From Betaproteobacteria bacterium (GTDB taxonomy: Bacteria; Pseudomonadota; Gammaproteobacteria; Burkholderiales; SG8-39), in NCBI GenBank assembly GCA_029883975.1, contig JAOUIL010000024.1:1-39012 (forward strand): a stretch of 39,012 bases of DNA. Reading direction: 5' to 3'. The position numbers and the translations under genes were made by a program. A model generated the notes under the pieces. The model was not told the origin of the DNA and did not search any database. It saw only the letters and a program-made list of their open reading frames with translations. How positions within the stretch are numbered: the stretch's first letter is position 1; the number at the start of each line of letters is the position of its first letter. Shown here piece by piece: positions 9,001-17,598 of this stretch.

Positions 9001-9152
9001 TTGAACTTGAACTCCGGCTCCTCCTTCAGGCCGAGCGTGGCGTAGGCGAGCACGCCGGCGAGCGTGAACAGCAGCAGGAAGAAGAGCGTGAGCGTGCGGT
9101 GGCGCAGCGCCCAGGCCGACAGGTTGAAGCCCGGCCGGGCATCGGCGGTCAT
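6030..9152 (-). CDS. RND-family multidrug efflux transporter, inner-membrane permease
   Basis: A 1040-residue proton-driven inner-membrane pump, the usual length for the AcrB/MexF/TriC class. The start ATG overlaps the adaptor stop as ATGA. The first membrane helix (TLTLFFLLLFTLAGVLAYATL) is followed by the porter-domain segment LWPGATAEEIEQQVT. Helix 4 carries LGLLVDDAMIAVEMM with the paired Asp residues of the proton relay. A second large periplasmic half and the closing helices (GMIGVVAALLAF, LFGMIMRNSVILVDQ) complete the two-fold repeat. The double-Asp VDDA motif fits a drug or solvent pump rather than a heavy-metal (CusA-type) pump. With the upstream adaptor and the downstream tolC it makes a complete tripartite system. 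Confidence 0.95.
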   Translation of the reverse strand: MTADARPGFNLSAWALRHRTLTLFFLLLFTLAGVLAYATLGLKEEPEFKFKVMVVRVLWPGATAEEIEQQVTDKLEKKLQDTPHLDYLRSYSRPGESVIFVNLEGSTRAKAVDDTWYQVRKKATDVRPELPAGVIGPFFNDEFGDTYTNIYALTGDGFGYAEVKDYAELLRAELLRVPGVEKVDLLGVQEERVYVEYSHQKLATLGIDPQQLFGALAQQNRIAPAGRVDTGSANLQVRVSGGFESLADIESVALRANGRSFRLGDVATVRRGYADPPGAQMRHQGREAIGVAVTMSAGGDVVSLGRGLDAATATLAARLPVGIEVHTVADQPQAVRRSSGEFQRTLGEALAIVLAVSFLSLGLRTGLVVALTVPIVLAMTFLGMTLAGIELHRISFGALIIALGLLVDDAMIAVEMMARKLEEGMDKLAAASYAYAHTGFPMLTGTAITAAGFMPIGLSSSTASEYTGSIFWVTLIALAISWVVAVTFTPYLGTLVLREQRAAGTHAAYETRFYRRLRAVIEWCIAHRWQTIGLTLAAFAVSLAAFQLVPKQFFPSSNRPEMIIGLRHSEDTAQPVTEANVRRVEALLAADPDVAQATSYIGRSSPRFYLPLLQEEFASPNYAEIVAVATDSRARERVMDRLREEFARDFADVRARIERLPNGPPVGYPVQFRVSGADPAVAARLAEDVARVVRAHPATVDVNLDWFERQRALRLVVDQDKARALGLTSAQIREALAASLSGATVTALREGDRSIEVVARARAEERTLAGAVADIALPTASGRFVPVAQVARIELALEEARTWRRDRLPTVTVRADVLEGVQAPDVTEALLPQLAPIRAQLPPGYYLDAGGAWHESRTNEGAIQGVFPVMILVVITLLMLQLQSFSKTAMVLLTAPLGMIGVVAALLAFRAPMGFVAQLGIIALFGMIMRNSVILVDQIRQDIDAGHDPWTAIRESAVRRFRPIMLTAAAAVLAMIPLTRSELWGPMAMAIMGGLIVATVLTVLFVPALYAAWYRVRRPGTLESRSAVPSTMHAPAATSA

Positions 9153-10234
9153 GGCGCGCGCGCCGCGAGCTTCGCGTCCTCGAGCAGCGCCACGCGCTGG
9201 CCCGGCTCGAGCCGGTTGACGCCGGCGGTCACCACGCGCTCGCCGGATTCGAGGCCCGCGGTGATGGCGACCTCGTTGCCGTGAATCTCGCCGGTCGACA
9301 CGGTCACCAGCTCGACCTGCCCGTTCTTCACGATCCAGACGGCAGGCTTGCCGTCGCGGTGGAACACGGCGTTCACCGGCAGCCGGGGCGCGGCACCGCC
9401 TCCGCCCAGCACGCGCAGCTCGGCGGTCATGCCGATGCCCAGCCGCGAATCCTCGCCCTTGACCGCGATGCGCGCCGCGTAGGTGCGGGTCGCCGGGTCC
9501 GCAACCGGCGAGATCTCGCGCAGGCGGCCGGGGTAGCTGACGCCGGGGGCGGACCAAAGGCTGACCAGGTACTGCGTGCGCCGCGTGAAGTCGCGCAGCC
9601 GGTGCTCGGGAACGCTGACCGCGATCTCCAGCTCCTCCGGCCGCGCGAGGCGTGCCACGGTCTGCCCGGCGGCGAGCACCTGCCCGGACTCGGCCTCCAG
9701 CGCCGTGATGACGCCGGCGTGCGGTGCGGTGAGCACGGTATAGCCGACCTGGTTGGACGCCTGCATGGCGGCCGCGCGCACCGCCACGACCTGCTCGCGC
9801 GCCTGGCGCGCCTGCGCCTCGCGGCGGTCGTACTCGGCCTGGCTGATGAAGTTGCGGTTGCGCAGCTCGGCGAAGCGCTTCAGGTCGGCCTCCGCCAGCG
9901 CCGCCTGCGATTCGGCTTGCGCGAGCTGTGCGCGCGCCTGCGACTCGGCGAGGCCGGCGTCGCGCCCATCGATGGTTGCGATCACGTGGCCCGCGGCCAC
10001 ACGCTGCCCGACCTCGACGCGGCGCTCGATCATCTGGCCAGGCAGGCGGAAGGCGAGGCGCGTTTCGTAGCGCGCGCGCACGTCGCCCGGCAGCGTCCAG
10101 GCTTCGGCGCCGGAGGCATTCACGGTGACGGTGCGCACCGGGCGCACCACCTCAGGCTTGGCGGTTTCCTGGGCGCAGCCGGCGGCGAGCAGCAGCGCGG
10201 CAACACCGAGCGTGGAGATTCGGGCGGCGTTCAT
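9149..10234 (-). CDS. RND efflux pump periplasmic adaptor (membrane fusion) lipoprotein
   Basis: A 361-residue adaptor joining the RND pump to the TolC duct. The ATG at 10234 gives a lipoprotein signal with a lipobox ending in Cys20 (LLLAAGC), so it should be anchored in the inner membrane from the periplasmic side. A biotinyl-lipoyl-like half (AGHVIATIDGRDAG), an alpha-helical hairpin rich in Ala/Gln/Glu (about 100-165), the second lipoyl half (VLTAPHAGVITALEAESGQVLAAGQ) and beta-barrel segments follow in the normal order. The gene overlaps both neighbours by ATGA: TetR upstream (10231-10234) and the pump downstream (9149-9152). This indicates translational coupling. Confidence 0.94.
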   Translation of the reverse strand: MNAARISTLGVAALLLAAGCAQETAKPEVVRPVRTVTVNASGAEAWTLPGDVRARYETRLAFRLPGQMIERRVEVGQRVAAGHVIATIDGRDAGLAESQARAQLAQAESQAALAEADLKRFAELRNRNFISQAEYDRREAQARQAREQVVAVRAAAMQASNQVGYTVLTAPHAGVITALEAESGQVLAAGQTVARLARPEELEIAVSVPEHRLRDFTRRTQYLVSLWSAPGVSYPGRLREISPVADPATRTYAARIAVKGEDSRLGIGMTAELRVLGGGGAAPRLPVNAVFHRDGKPAVWIVKNGQVELVTVSTGEIHGNEVAITAGLESGERVVTAGVNRLEPGQRVALLEDAKLAARAP

Positions 10235-10899
10235 CGGGTCTTCTCCTGCGGGGATGCGTTTCGGGGGGCGATCTGCTTGGCACCCACCCACAACTGCCTC
10301 AGCGCGTGGCGCACCTCGGTGGCGTAGTCGCTGAGCAGCACGCCGCCGCCGCCCAGCTCCGCGGTCGCGGTGTGCGAGCAGGTGAGGTGCCACAGGCCGA
10401 GCATGAGGGCGTAGCTGTATTGCATGAGCCGGGCGCCCTCGCCGTCGGCGAGGCCGAGCGCGCCATCGAGCTTGGGACCGATCTGCTCGTGTCCCGCGGC
10501 GATGGTGGCCTTGAAATCGCGCACGGCGCCCTCGGGCATGCGCTCGAGATTGCCGCACACGAGCGAGCCGACGCGCGGAAACACGGGCGAGGCGAGCAAG
10601 CGGTCCGTGACCAGCGCGATCATCGCGTCGAGGTCGAACGCCGGGTCGCGCTCCACGCGCTCGAGCAGCGTCGCGAAGAACTCGCCGGCGTTGCGCTCGT
10701 GCAGCGCAACCAGCACTTCCTCCTTGCTGCGGAAGTACAGGTACAGCGTGCCCTTGCCGACGCGCGCGGCCTCGGCAAGCGCGTCCATGCTGCCGAAGCC
10801 TTCGGGATTCTCGTGGAACAGACGCTGCGCGGCGTCGAGGATCTCGTTGCGCCGCTCCAGCTTGTCTTCCGCGCTCACAGCGCGGGCCTTGATGATCAT
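10231..10899 (-). CDS. TetR/AcrR-family transcriptional regulator of the efflux operon
   Basis: A 222-residue repressor with an N-terminal helix-turn-helix: ERRNEILDAAQRLFHE, then MDALAEAARVGKGTLYLYFRSKEEVL (quoted in part as VGKGTLYLYFRSKEEVL), the standard TetR recognition helix. The C-terminal all-helical part should bind the inducer and dimerise; it is not specific enough to name a ligand. The gene is first in the efflux unit and its stop overlaps the adaptor start, so regulator and pump are co-transcribed. A 16-bp-arm inverted repeat lies 17 bases upstream of the start, inside the likely promoter. Negative autoregulation relieved by a pump substrate is the simplest model (inference). Confidence 0.92.
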   Translation of the reverse strand: MIIKARAVSAEDKLERRNEILDAAQRLFHENPEGFGSMDALAEAARVGKGTLYLYFRSKEEVLVALHERNAGEFFATLLERVERDPAFDLDAMIALVTDRLLASPVFPRVGSLVCGNLERMPEGAVRDFKATIAAGHEQIGPKLDGALGLADGEGARLMQYSYALMLGLWHLTCSHTATAELGGGGVLLSDYATEVRHALRQLWVGAKQIAPRNASPQEKTR

Positions 10900-10916
10900 G
10901 GGCGAGGCTCTCTTAA

Positions 10917-10956
10917 CTGACTGATGGTCGGTAATTCTCGACTGACCGTCAGTCAG
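10917..10956. promoter_or_regulatory. TetR-type operator upstream of the efflux operon
   Basis: CTGACTGATGGTCGGT (10917-10932) and ACTGACCGTCAGTCAG (10941-10956) are inverted copies matching at 14 of 16 positions around an 8-base centre. Each arm is itself nearly palindromic (right arm CTGAC-GGTCAG on the minus strand), so two dimers could bind. The form resembles TGACTGACNGTCAGTCA-like operators known for several TetR regulators. It covers the promoter spacer and lies 17 bases before the regulator's ATG. Confidence 0.75.
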
Positions 10957-10963
10957 AAGTCAA
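10934..10963 (-). promoter_or_regulatory. Sigma-70-type promoter of the tetR-adaptor-RND-pcm-rhodanese-tolC unit
   Basis: On the minus strand TTGACT (10963-10958, five of six to TTGACA) is followed after 18 bases by GAGAAT (10939-10934, four of six to TATAAT). The inverted repeat at 10917-10956 overlaps both the spacer and the -10 box, so bound repressor should block RNA polymerase. The promoter is inferred from sequence only. Confidence 0.55.
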
Positions 10964-11322
10964 TAGAGACCCTGGGATTTCTTGTATCCACTTGGTTGCA
11001 TTAATGTTTCTGGAATTCGTTCATACCCGGGCGTGCGAGAACCAGTGCCCTGGGGGGCGTTTCTGAAGCGTCGGCGGTGCGAGCCAGCGGAAATGGCGTG
11101 GAAGCGCAATCGCGCATGCGCGAGGCCGAGCAGTCGGTCGGCAACGCCAATGGAGCGCACTGCTGCACCCTCGAAAGTGGGCGAACACGTTCCCAGAATG
11201 GCGGCCGCGATGCGGTGGCGACGCGCGTCAGGCGCACGCGCGTCCAGCCCGTCGACCTGCAGGTTGCACGCAGCGCATCCCGGAGCATTCCTTGTTTCCG
11301 GCGGCGCTTTGCAGTAGCGTAG
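10964..11322. other. About 360 bases without a recognisable gene between the efflux operon and the thiC leader
   Basis: The first 60 bases are noticeably A+T-richer than the surroundings, as expected for promoter DNA. The remainder is G+C-rich. Short open frames exist on both strands, but none has a family resemblance, a plausible ribosome site or the codon pattern of the neighbours. There is a 14-base perfect palindrome TCGCGCATGCGCGA at 11110-11123. A weak promoter for thiC may lie at its end: TTGTTT (11292-11297), 17 bases, TAGCGT (11315-11320), each three of six matches. I cannot assign a function to the rest. Confidence 0.5.
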
Positions 11323-13305
<1,983 letters not shown>

Positions 13306-13328
13306 GCGCGACGCTGCTCAAGGTCGTC

Positions 13329-14096
13329 GTGGCGGTCGCGATCGGCGTGCCGCTGCTCGTCTATCTCGCGCAGGACGCGCTGATCTTCCAGCGCCAGCCG
13401 CTCGCCGAAGGCCGGCGCGCGCAGCTTGCGCGCCAGGCGGACGTGGCGCAGGTGTGGCTCACCGCGGCGGACGGCACCCGCGTGCACGCGTGGCACCTGA
13501 AGTCCGGACCGACGCTGGTGCTGTATTTCGGCGGCAACGCGGAAGAAGTGTCCTGGATGCTGGAGGCGGCGCGCGCCGAGGCGCCGGGCGTGTCCTGGTT
13601 CCTGCTCGACTACCGCGGCTACGGGCTGAGCGAAGGCGCGCCGTCGCAGAAGGCACTGGTTGCCGATGCGCTCATGGTCTACGACCACGCAGCGAAGCTC
13701 CCCGGCGTGGACGCCGGGCGCATGTTCGCCTTCGGCCGCAGCCTCGGCAGCGGCGTCGCGGTGGCGCTCGCCGCCGAACGCCGTCTGGCCGGCCTGGTCC
13801 TGGCGACGCCGTTCGACAGCCTGGCCGCGGTGGCGCAGCGCTACTACTGGTTCCTGCCGGTGCGCTGGATGCTGAAGCACCCGTTCGACTCGCTCGCGCT
13901 CGCGCCGCGCATGGACACGCCGCTGCTGTGCCTGATCGCCGGGCGCGACGAGGTGATCCCGCCGGAGCACGCGGAGCGGCTGTTCGCCGCGTGGCGAGGG
14001 CCCAAGCGCAAGGAGCAGCTGCCGCACGCCGGGCACAACGAGACCGACGCCGATGCGCGCTTCTGGCCCGCGATCCGCGCGTTTGTAGAAAAATAG
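13329..14096 (+). CDS. Membrane-anchored alpha/beta hydrolase (BEM46/ABHD13-like)
   Basis: A serine hydrolase of about 255 residues with unknown substrate. The N-terminus [19 protein letters not shown] is a single membrane anchor, followed by FQRQPL as in BEM46/YfhR-like proteins. The nucleophile is Ser138 in GRSLGSG; the acid is in [14 protein letters not shown] and the base in HAGHNE, a complete triad. [12 protein letters not shown] and [29 protein letters not shown] are typical of the family. No ATG is available near the thiC stop; GTG at 13329, with AAGG 5 bases upstream, is the best start, but CTG or another codon slightly upstream cannot be excluded. It lies just behind thiC and before uppP. 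Link to either is not evident. Confidence 0.85.
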   Translation: MAVAIGVPLLVYLAQDALIFQRQPLAEGRRAQLARQADVAQVWLTAADGTRVHAWHLKSGPTLVLYFGGNAEEVSWMLEAARAEAPGVSWFLLDYRGYGLSEGAPSQKALVADALMVYDHAAKLPGVDAGRMFAFGRSLGSGVAVALAAERRLAGLVLATPFDSLAAVAQRYYWFLPVRWMLKHPFDSLALAPRMDTPLLCLIAGRDEVIPPEHAERLFAAWRGPKRKEQLPHAGHNETDADARFWPAIRAFVEK

Positions 14097-14106
14097 GGTC
14101 AGACCC
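14096..14106. repeat. Short GGGTC-A-GACCC inverted repeat between the hydrolase and uppP
   Basis: GGGTCAGACCC begins on the last base of the hydrolase stop codon and ends 7 bases before the uppP start. I recall similar TAGGGTCAGACCCC strings as dispersed short repeats in many proteobacterial genomes, but I see only one copy here and cannot test dispersion. It could also affect uppP ribosome access, because no good ribosome site is visible between it and the ATG. Confidence 0.4.
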
Positions 14107-14113
14107 CCTTCTC

Positions 14114-14905
14114 ATGGACTCCCTGCTCCAAGCCTTCATCCTCGGCATCGTCGAAGGGTTGACCGAGTTCCTGCCGATCTCGAGCACGGGACACCTGATC
14201 CTGGCCGGCGACCTGCTCGGCTTCAACGGCGAGCAGGCCAAGGTGTTCCACGTCGCCATCCAGACCGGCGCGATGCTCGCGGTGCTGTGGGAGTACCGCG
14301 CGCGCTTCTTCGCCGTGGATCCCGCGTTGTGGCGCAACCTCGTCGTGGCGTTCGTGCCGGCTGCCGTGCTCGGCCTTGCCTTTGGCGGCGCGATCAAGCA
14401 GTTCCTGTTCTCGCCGGTGCCGGTGGCGCTCGCGTTCATCGTCGGCGGGGTGATCATCCTGCTGGTCGAGCGCCGGCCGCGCGCGGCGCGCATCGAGTCG
14501 ACGCGCGCGATGATCTGGCAGGACGCGCTGAAGGTGGGCATCGCGCAATGCTTCGCGCTCATCCCGGGCACGTCGCGCTCGGGCGCGACCATCATCGGCG
14601 GCATGCTGTTCGGCCTGTCGCGGCCCGCGGCGACCGAGTTCTCCTTCTTTCTCGCGGTGCCGACGCTGGTCGCCGCAGGCGGCTACGACCTGTGGAAGCA
14701 TCGCGCGCTCTTTTCCGTCGCGGACCTGGACATGTTCGCCGTCGGACTGGCGATGTCCTTCGTCTCGGCGTTCGTCGTGATCCGCTGGCTGGTGCGCTAC
14801 GTCGCCACGCACGACTTCCGGCCGTTCGCGTGGTATCGCATCGCGTTCGGCCTCGCCGTGCTCGCGACCGCCTACACGGGCGCAGTGCGCTGGAGCGGGT
14901 TCTAG
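14114..14905 (+). CDS. uppP: Undecaprenyl-diphosphate phosphatase
   Basis: Recycles the C55 lipid carrier by removing a phosphate from undecaprenyl pyrophosphate, serving peptidoglycan and O-antigen export; over-expression gives bacitracin resistance. The protein has 263 residues and several membrane helices. The first catalytic block is [17 protein letters not shown] (about residues 14-30) and the second is [13 protein letters not shown] (about 154-166), both complete. The ATG at 14114 gives the family's normal N-terminus [15 protein letters not shown]; a longer frame reaching back into the hydrolase gene is not real. Its final four bases overlap the end of the opposing rhodanese gene. Confidence 0.97.
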   Translation: MDSLLQAFILGIVEGLTEFLPISSTGHLILAGDLLGFNGEQAKVFHVAIQTGAMLAVLWEYRARFFAVDPALWRNLVVAFVPAAVLGLAFGGAIKQFLFSPVPVALAFIVGGVIILLVERRPRAARIESTRAMIWQDALKVGIAQCFALIPGTSRSGATIIGGMLFGLSRPAATEFSFFLAVPTLVAAGGYDLWKHRALFSVADLDMFAVGLAMSFVSAFVVIRWLVRYVATHDFRPFAWYRIAFGLAVLATAYTGAVRWSGF

Positions 14906-15357
14906 CCCTGCACCCAGGGCAGGCCGGCCTTGCGCCAGCCGTTCAGGTGACCGCGCTGCTGCGCGGGGTCCTTGTCGCCCTCGAATCCCTCGAGAACGTT
15001 GTAGGAGTCCGGCCAGCCCCCATCGGCGGCGGCGGCCGCTGCCCAGTGCGATCGGTGGCCCGACCGGCACAGGAACATCAGCGTGTCTCCTCGCTCGACT
15101 TCCCGGGAGAGCTGCGCCAGGAAATCGGGGTTCGGCGCGTTGCCGGGGTAGGTTTGCCATTCGACGAGCACGCTCCCCGGCACGCGGCCGACGTACAGGA
15201 CCTCGGGCCTGGTGCGCACGTCGACCAGCTTCGCACCAGACTGCATCAGCACATTGGCCTCCGCCGGGGTCAGAGCTCCCGCATAGGGCAACCCAAGCTC
15301 GCGCTTTCGTTCTTCGGCGCGCCGCTTGATCGGGCCGACGTCGATATCAGTGGCCAT
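14902..15357 (-). CDS. Rhodanese-domain protein
   Basis: A 151-residue cytoplasmic protein with one rhodanese domain preceded by a 25-residue charged leader ([17 protein letters not shown]). LVDVRTRPE (44-52) is the conserved entry motif. The active-site loop is CRSGHRS with the catalytic Cys97, followed by [17 protein letters not shown]. The C-terminal extension [15 protein letters not shown] is typical of a subfamily found next to nitrogen and sulfur genes, though its acceptor is not known. It is transcribed away from glnA, sharing the 232-base control region, and converges with uppP. It is a distant paralogue of the smaller rhodanese at 5045-5368, not a recent duplicate. Confidence 0.9.
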   Translation of the reverse strand: MATDIDVGPIKRRAEERKRELGLPYAGALTPAEANVLMQSGAKLVDVRTRPEVLYVGRVPGSVLVEWQTYPGNAPNPDFLAQLSREVERGDTLMFLCRSGHRSHWAAAAAADGGWPDSYNVLEGFEGDKDPAQQRGHLNGWRKAGLPWVQG

Positions 15358-15399
15358 TGCTGCTACGCATTATAGGAGTCCAACGGCAGTGCATGAGAC

Positions 15400-15414
15400 G
15401 CACCGCGCTGGTGC
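15400..15414. promoter_or_regulatory. Distal NtrC (NRI) binding site upstream of glnA
   Basis: GCACCGCGCTGGTGC has the GCAC-N6-GGTGC dyad and spacing of the NtrC enhancer at the E. coli glnAp2 promoter. Its centre is about 30 bp from that of the second site, roughly three helical turns, and near -128 from the predicted sigma-54 start. Confidence 0.8.
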
Positions 15415-15429
15415 CGACCGCCCCAAAAT

Positions 15430-15444
15430 GCACCAACACCGTGC
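15430..15444. promoter_or_regulatory. Proximal NtrC (NRI) binding site upstream of glnA
   Basis: GCACCAACACCGTGC has GCAC and GTGC half-sites at NtrC spacing; TGCACC at 15429-15434 is a full half-site. It is centred near -98 from the predicted start. Two properly phased sites upstream of a -24/-12 promoter make each of the three assignments more credible. Confidence 0.75.
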
Positions 15445-15508
15445 CTTTGCTTCCATTAGAATTCCCGCAGCATGGCGCGGCAGAGGCGGAAACGGGGAGC
15501 CCGCCTCG

Positions 15509-15524
15509 TGGCATGGAATCTGCT
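15509..15524 (+). promoter_or_regulatory. Sigma-54 (-24/-12) promoter of glnA
   Basis: TGGCATGGAATCTGCT agrees with the consensus TGGCAYR-N4-TTGCW except for C instead of T at the first base of the -12 element. The invariant GG and GC are exactly 10 bases apart. Transcription would start near 15535, giving a leader of about 55 bases before the glnA ATG. Confidence 0.85.
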
Positions 15525-15589
15525 CCAACCAGCGCGATCGGCCGGCAATTGCGGCCACCTCCCATTGCACAAACTCAGGAGATTCTCAG

Positions 15590-17005
15590 ATGGCCATGAC
15601 GGCGGATGACGTCTTGAAGATGGCGAAGGACAAGGAGGTCAAGTTCGTCGACTTCCGCTTCACCGACACGCGCGGCAAGGAGCAGCACGTGCAGGTGCCG
15701 ATCAAGCATTTCACCAAGGACAAGTTCGAGTCGGGGCACGCCTTCGACGGCTCGTCGATCGCGGGCTGGAAAGGCATCCAGGCCTCCGACATGCTGCTGA
15801 TGCCCGATCCGTCGAGCGCGCGCATGGACCCTTTCGCGGACGAGGCGGTGCTCAACATCAGCTGCGACGTGTTCGAGCCGACCGACGGCAAGCCGTATGA
15901 CCGCTGCCCGCGCGGCATCGCCAGGCGCGCCGAGGCGTATCTGAAGTCCACGGGGCTGGGCGACGTGGCCTACTTCGGCCCGGAACCCGAGTTCTTCATC
16001 TTCGACGGCGTGACCTGGAACGTGGACATGTCCGGCTGCTTCGTCAAGATCAAGTCGGAAGAAGCGCCTTGGTCCACGGGCACCGACTATGAGTCGGGCA
16101 ACATGGGGCATCGCGCGCCGGTGAAGGGCGGCTATTTTCCCGTGCCACCGCAGGACAGCCTGATGGACGTGCGCAACGCCATGTGCCTCGCGCTCGAGCA
16201 GCAGGGCGTCGAGGTCGAGGTGCACCACCACGAGGTGGCGGCTGCCGGCCAATGCGAGATCGGCACGCGCTTCGCGCCGCTCGTGCAGCGCGCCGACTGG
16301 ATGCAGATCCTCAAGTACACGGTGTGGAACGTCGCGGCCTCGTACGGCAAGACGGCGACCTTCATGCCCAAGCCCGTGGTGGGCGACAACGGCTCGGGCA
16401 TGCACGTGCACCAGTCGGTATGGAAGGGCGGCACCAATCTCTTCGCCGGCAATGGCTACTCGGGCCTGTCCGAATTCGCGCTGTACTACATCGGCGGCAT
16501 CATCAAGCACGCCAAGGCGCTGAACGCCATCACCAACCCGGGCACCAACAGCTACAAGCGCCTCGTGCCGGGATTCGAGGCGCCGATCAACCTCGCCTAC
16601 TCGGCGAAGAACCGCTCGGCGTCCTGCCGCATCCCGTATGTGTCCAACCCCAAGGCGCGTCGCGTGGAGGTGCGCTTCCCGGATCCGACCGCCAACGCCT
16701 ACCTCGCGTTCGCGGCCATGCTGATGGCCGGCCTGGACGGCGTGCAGAACAAGATCCATCCGGGCGACCCGATCGACAAGAACATGTACGACCTGCCGCC
16801 CGAAGAGGCCGCCAAGGTGCCGCACGTGTGCGCGTCGCTCGAAGAGGCGCTGGCGAGCCTGGAGAAGGACCACGCGTTCCTCACGAAAGGTGGCGTGTTC
16901 TCCGACGATTTCCTCGCGTCGTACATGGCACTCAAGGAAGAGGAATTGACGCGCTTCCGCATGACGACGCATCCGGTCGAGTTCGACATGTACTACTCGT
17001 CCTGA
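15590..17005 (+). CDS. glnA: Type I glutamine synthetase
   Basis: Makes glutamine from glutamate, ammonia and ATP as a cytoplasmic dodecamer. The protein has 471 residues, normal for the type I-beta enzyme. Visible signatures are FDGSSIAGW (beta-grasp end), [10 protein letters not shown], the ATP-binding [16 protein letters not shown] and [17 protein letters not shown]. The adenylylation site Tyr400 lies in KNMYDLPPE, so GlnE control is expected. The ATG at 15590 has AGGAG 8 bases upstream. Expression should depend on sigma-54 and phosphorylated NtrC through the sites at 15400-15524, with ntrB and ntrC encoded just downstream. A strong hairpin terminator follows the stop codon, so ntrBC would be reached by read-through or their own promoter. 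Confidence 0.98.
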   Translation: MAMTADDVLKMAKDKEVKFVDFRFTDTRGKEQHVQVPIKHFTKDKFESGHAFDGSSIAGWKGIQASDMLLMPDPSSARMDPFADEAVLNISCDVFEPTDGKPYDRCPRGIARRAEAYLKSTGLGDVAYFGPEPEFFIFDGVTWNVDMSGCFVKIKSEEAPWSTGTDYESGNMGHRAPVKGGYFPVPPQDSLMDVRNAMCLALEQQGVEVEVHHHEVAAAGQCEIGTRFAPLVQRADWMQILKYTVWNVAASYGKTATFMPKPVVGDNGSGMHVHQSVWKGGTNLFAGNGYSGLSEFALYYIGGIIKHAKALNAITNPGTNSYKRLVPGFEAPINLAYSAKNRSASCRIPYVSNPKARRVEVRFPDPTANAYLAFAAMLMAGLDGVQNKIHPGDPIDKNMYDLPPEEAAKVPHVCASLEEALASLEKDHAFLTKGGVFSDDFLASYMALKEEELTRFRMTTHPVEFDMYYSS

Positions 17006-17031
17006 GCTCCACACAATCTCGCACGATGTCG

Positions 17032-17063
17032 CGGGGACGGGCTTGCCCGTCCCCGTTTCATTT
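17032..17063 (+). terminator. Intrinsic terminator after glnA
   Basis: CGGGGACGGG (17032-17041) and CCCGTCCCCG (17046-17055) form a perfect 10-bp G+C-rich stem with loop CTTG, followed by TTTCATTTC. It starts 27 bases after the glnA stop and ends 6 bases before the DUF4124 gene. It probably attenuates rather than fully blocks transcription into ntrBC. Confidence 0.85.
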
Positions 17064-17068
17064 CTGGT

Positions 17069-17581
17069 ATGTTATTGATCGTGCGCCGATTTTTGCTGCT
17101 GTTGCTGATCGTGCCGGCCCTCCTGCCGGTGCTCGCGCGGGCGCAGGGCGCCGCCGAAGGCACGATCTGGAGCTGCCGCGACAAGGAGGGCCGCACGCAC
17201 GTCACCAACCTGCGCGAGGACACGACCGGCAAGGACTGCCGCATCATCCGGCAGACGCGCGTACAGGTCGTGCCCGCGCCCGCGAGCAATGCCAAGCCGG
17301 CGTCCAAGCCCGCGGCGACGGCGTTTCCGAGGGAAGACTCGCAGTCGCGCGCCAGCGCCCGGGAGCGCCAGCGCGAGATCCTGGAGCGCGAGCTGTCGCA
17401 GGAGGAAAAGCTGCTCGCGCAGGCGCGCAACGAGCTGGAGGAACAGGAGTCCGTGCGCTACGGCGACGAGCGCAACTACGCGCGCGTCCTCGAGCGCCTG
17501 CAGAAGTACAAGGACGCCGTGGAGCTTCACGAGAAGAACATCGAATCGCTCAGGCGCGAGCTGACCATCCTGTACCGGTGA
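17069..17581 (+). CDS. DUF4124-domain protein with C-terminal coiled coil, exported
   Basis: A 170-residue protein of unknown function. The N-terminus is a signal peptide (RRFLLLLLIVPALLPVLARAQ, about residues 6-26), so it should act in the periplasm. A DUF4124 segment follows: IWSCRDKEGRTHVTNLRED, with a Cys pair (WSC and KDC) that could form a disulfide. After an Ala/Pro-rich linker (about 70-90) comes a long charged helix (about 95-167) with heptad character and the repeated L-x-RE pattern, ending in RRELTILYR. It lies between the glnA terminator and ntrB, 17 bases before ntrB. Starts at ATG 17069, TTG 17075 or GTG 17081 are all possible; the first is used. Co-expression with ntrBC is likely, but a role in nitrogen control is unproven. 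Confidence 0.85.
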   Translation: MLLIVRRFLLLLLIVPALLPVLARAQGAAEGTIWSCRDKEGRTHVTNLREDTTGKDCRIIRQTRVQVVPAPASNAKPASKPAATAFPREDSQSRASARERQREILERELSQEEKLLAQARNELEEQESVRYGDERNYARVLERLQKYKDAVELHEKNIESLRRELTILYR

Positions 17582-17598
17582 GCCCGGCGGCCTGACCG

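Noticed and set aside
15433-15462. Sigma-70 promoter before glnA (CCAACA, 18 bases, TAGAAT)
   Set aside because: The -10 match is good but the -35 is poor and overlaps an NtrC site; possible analogue of a weak second promoter, not strong enough to list.
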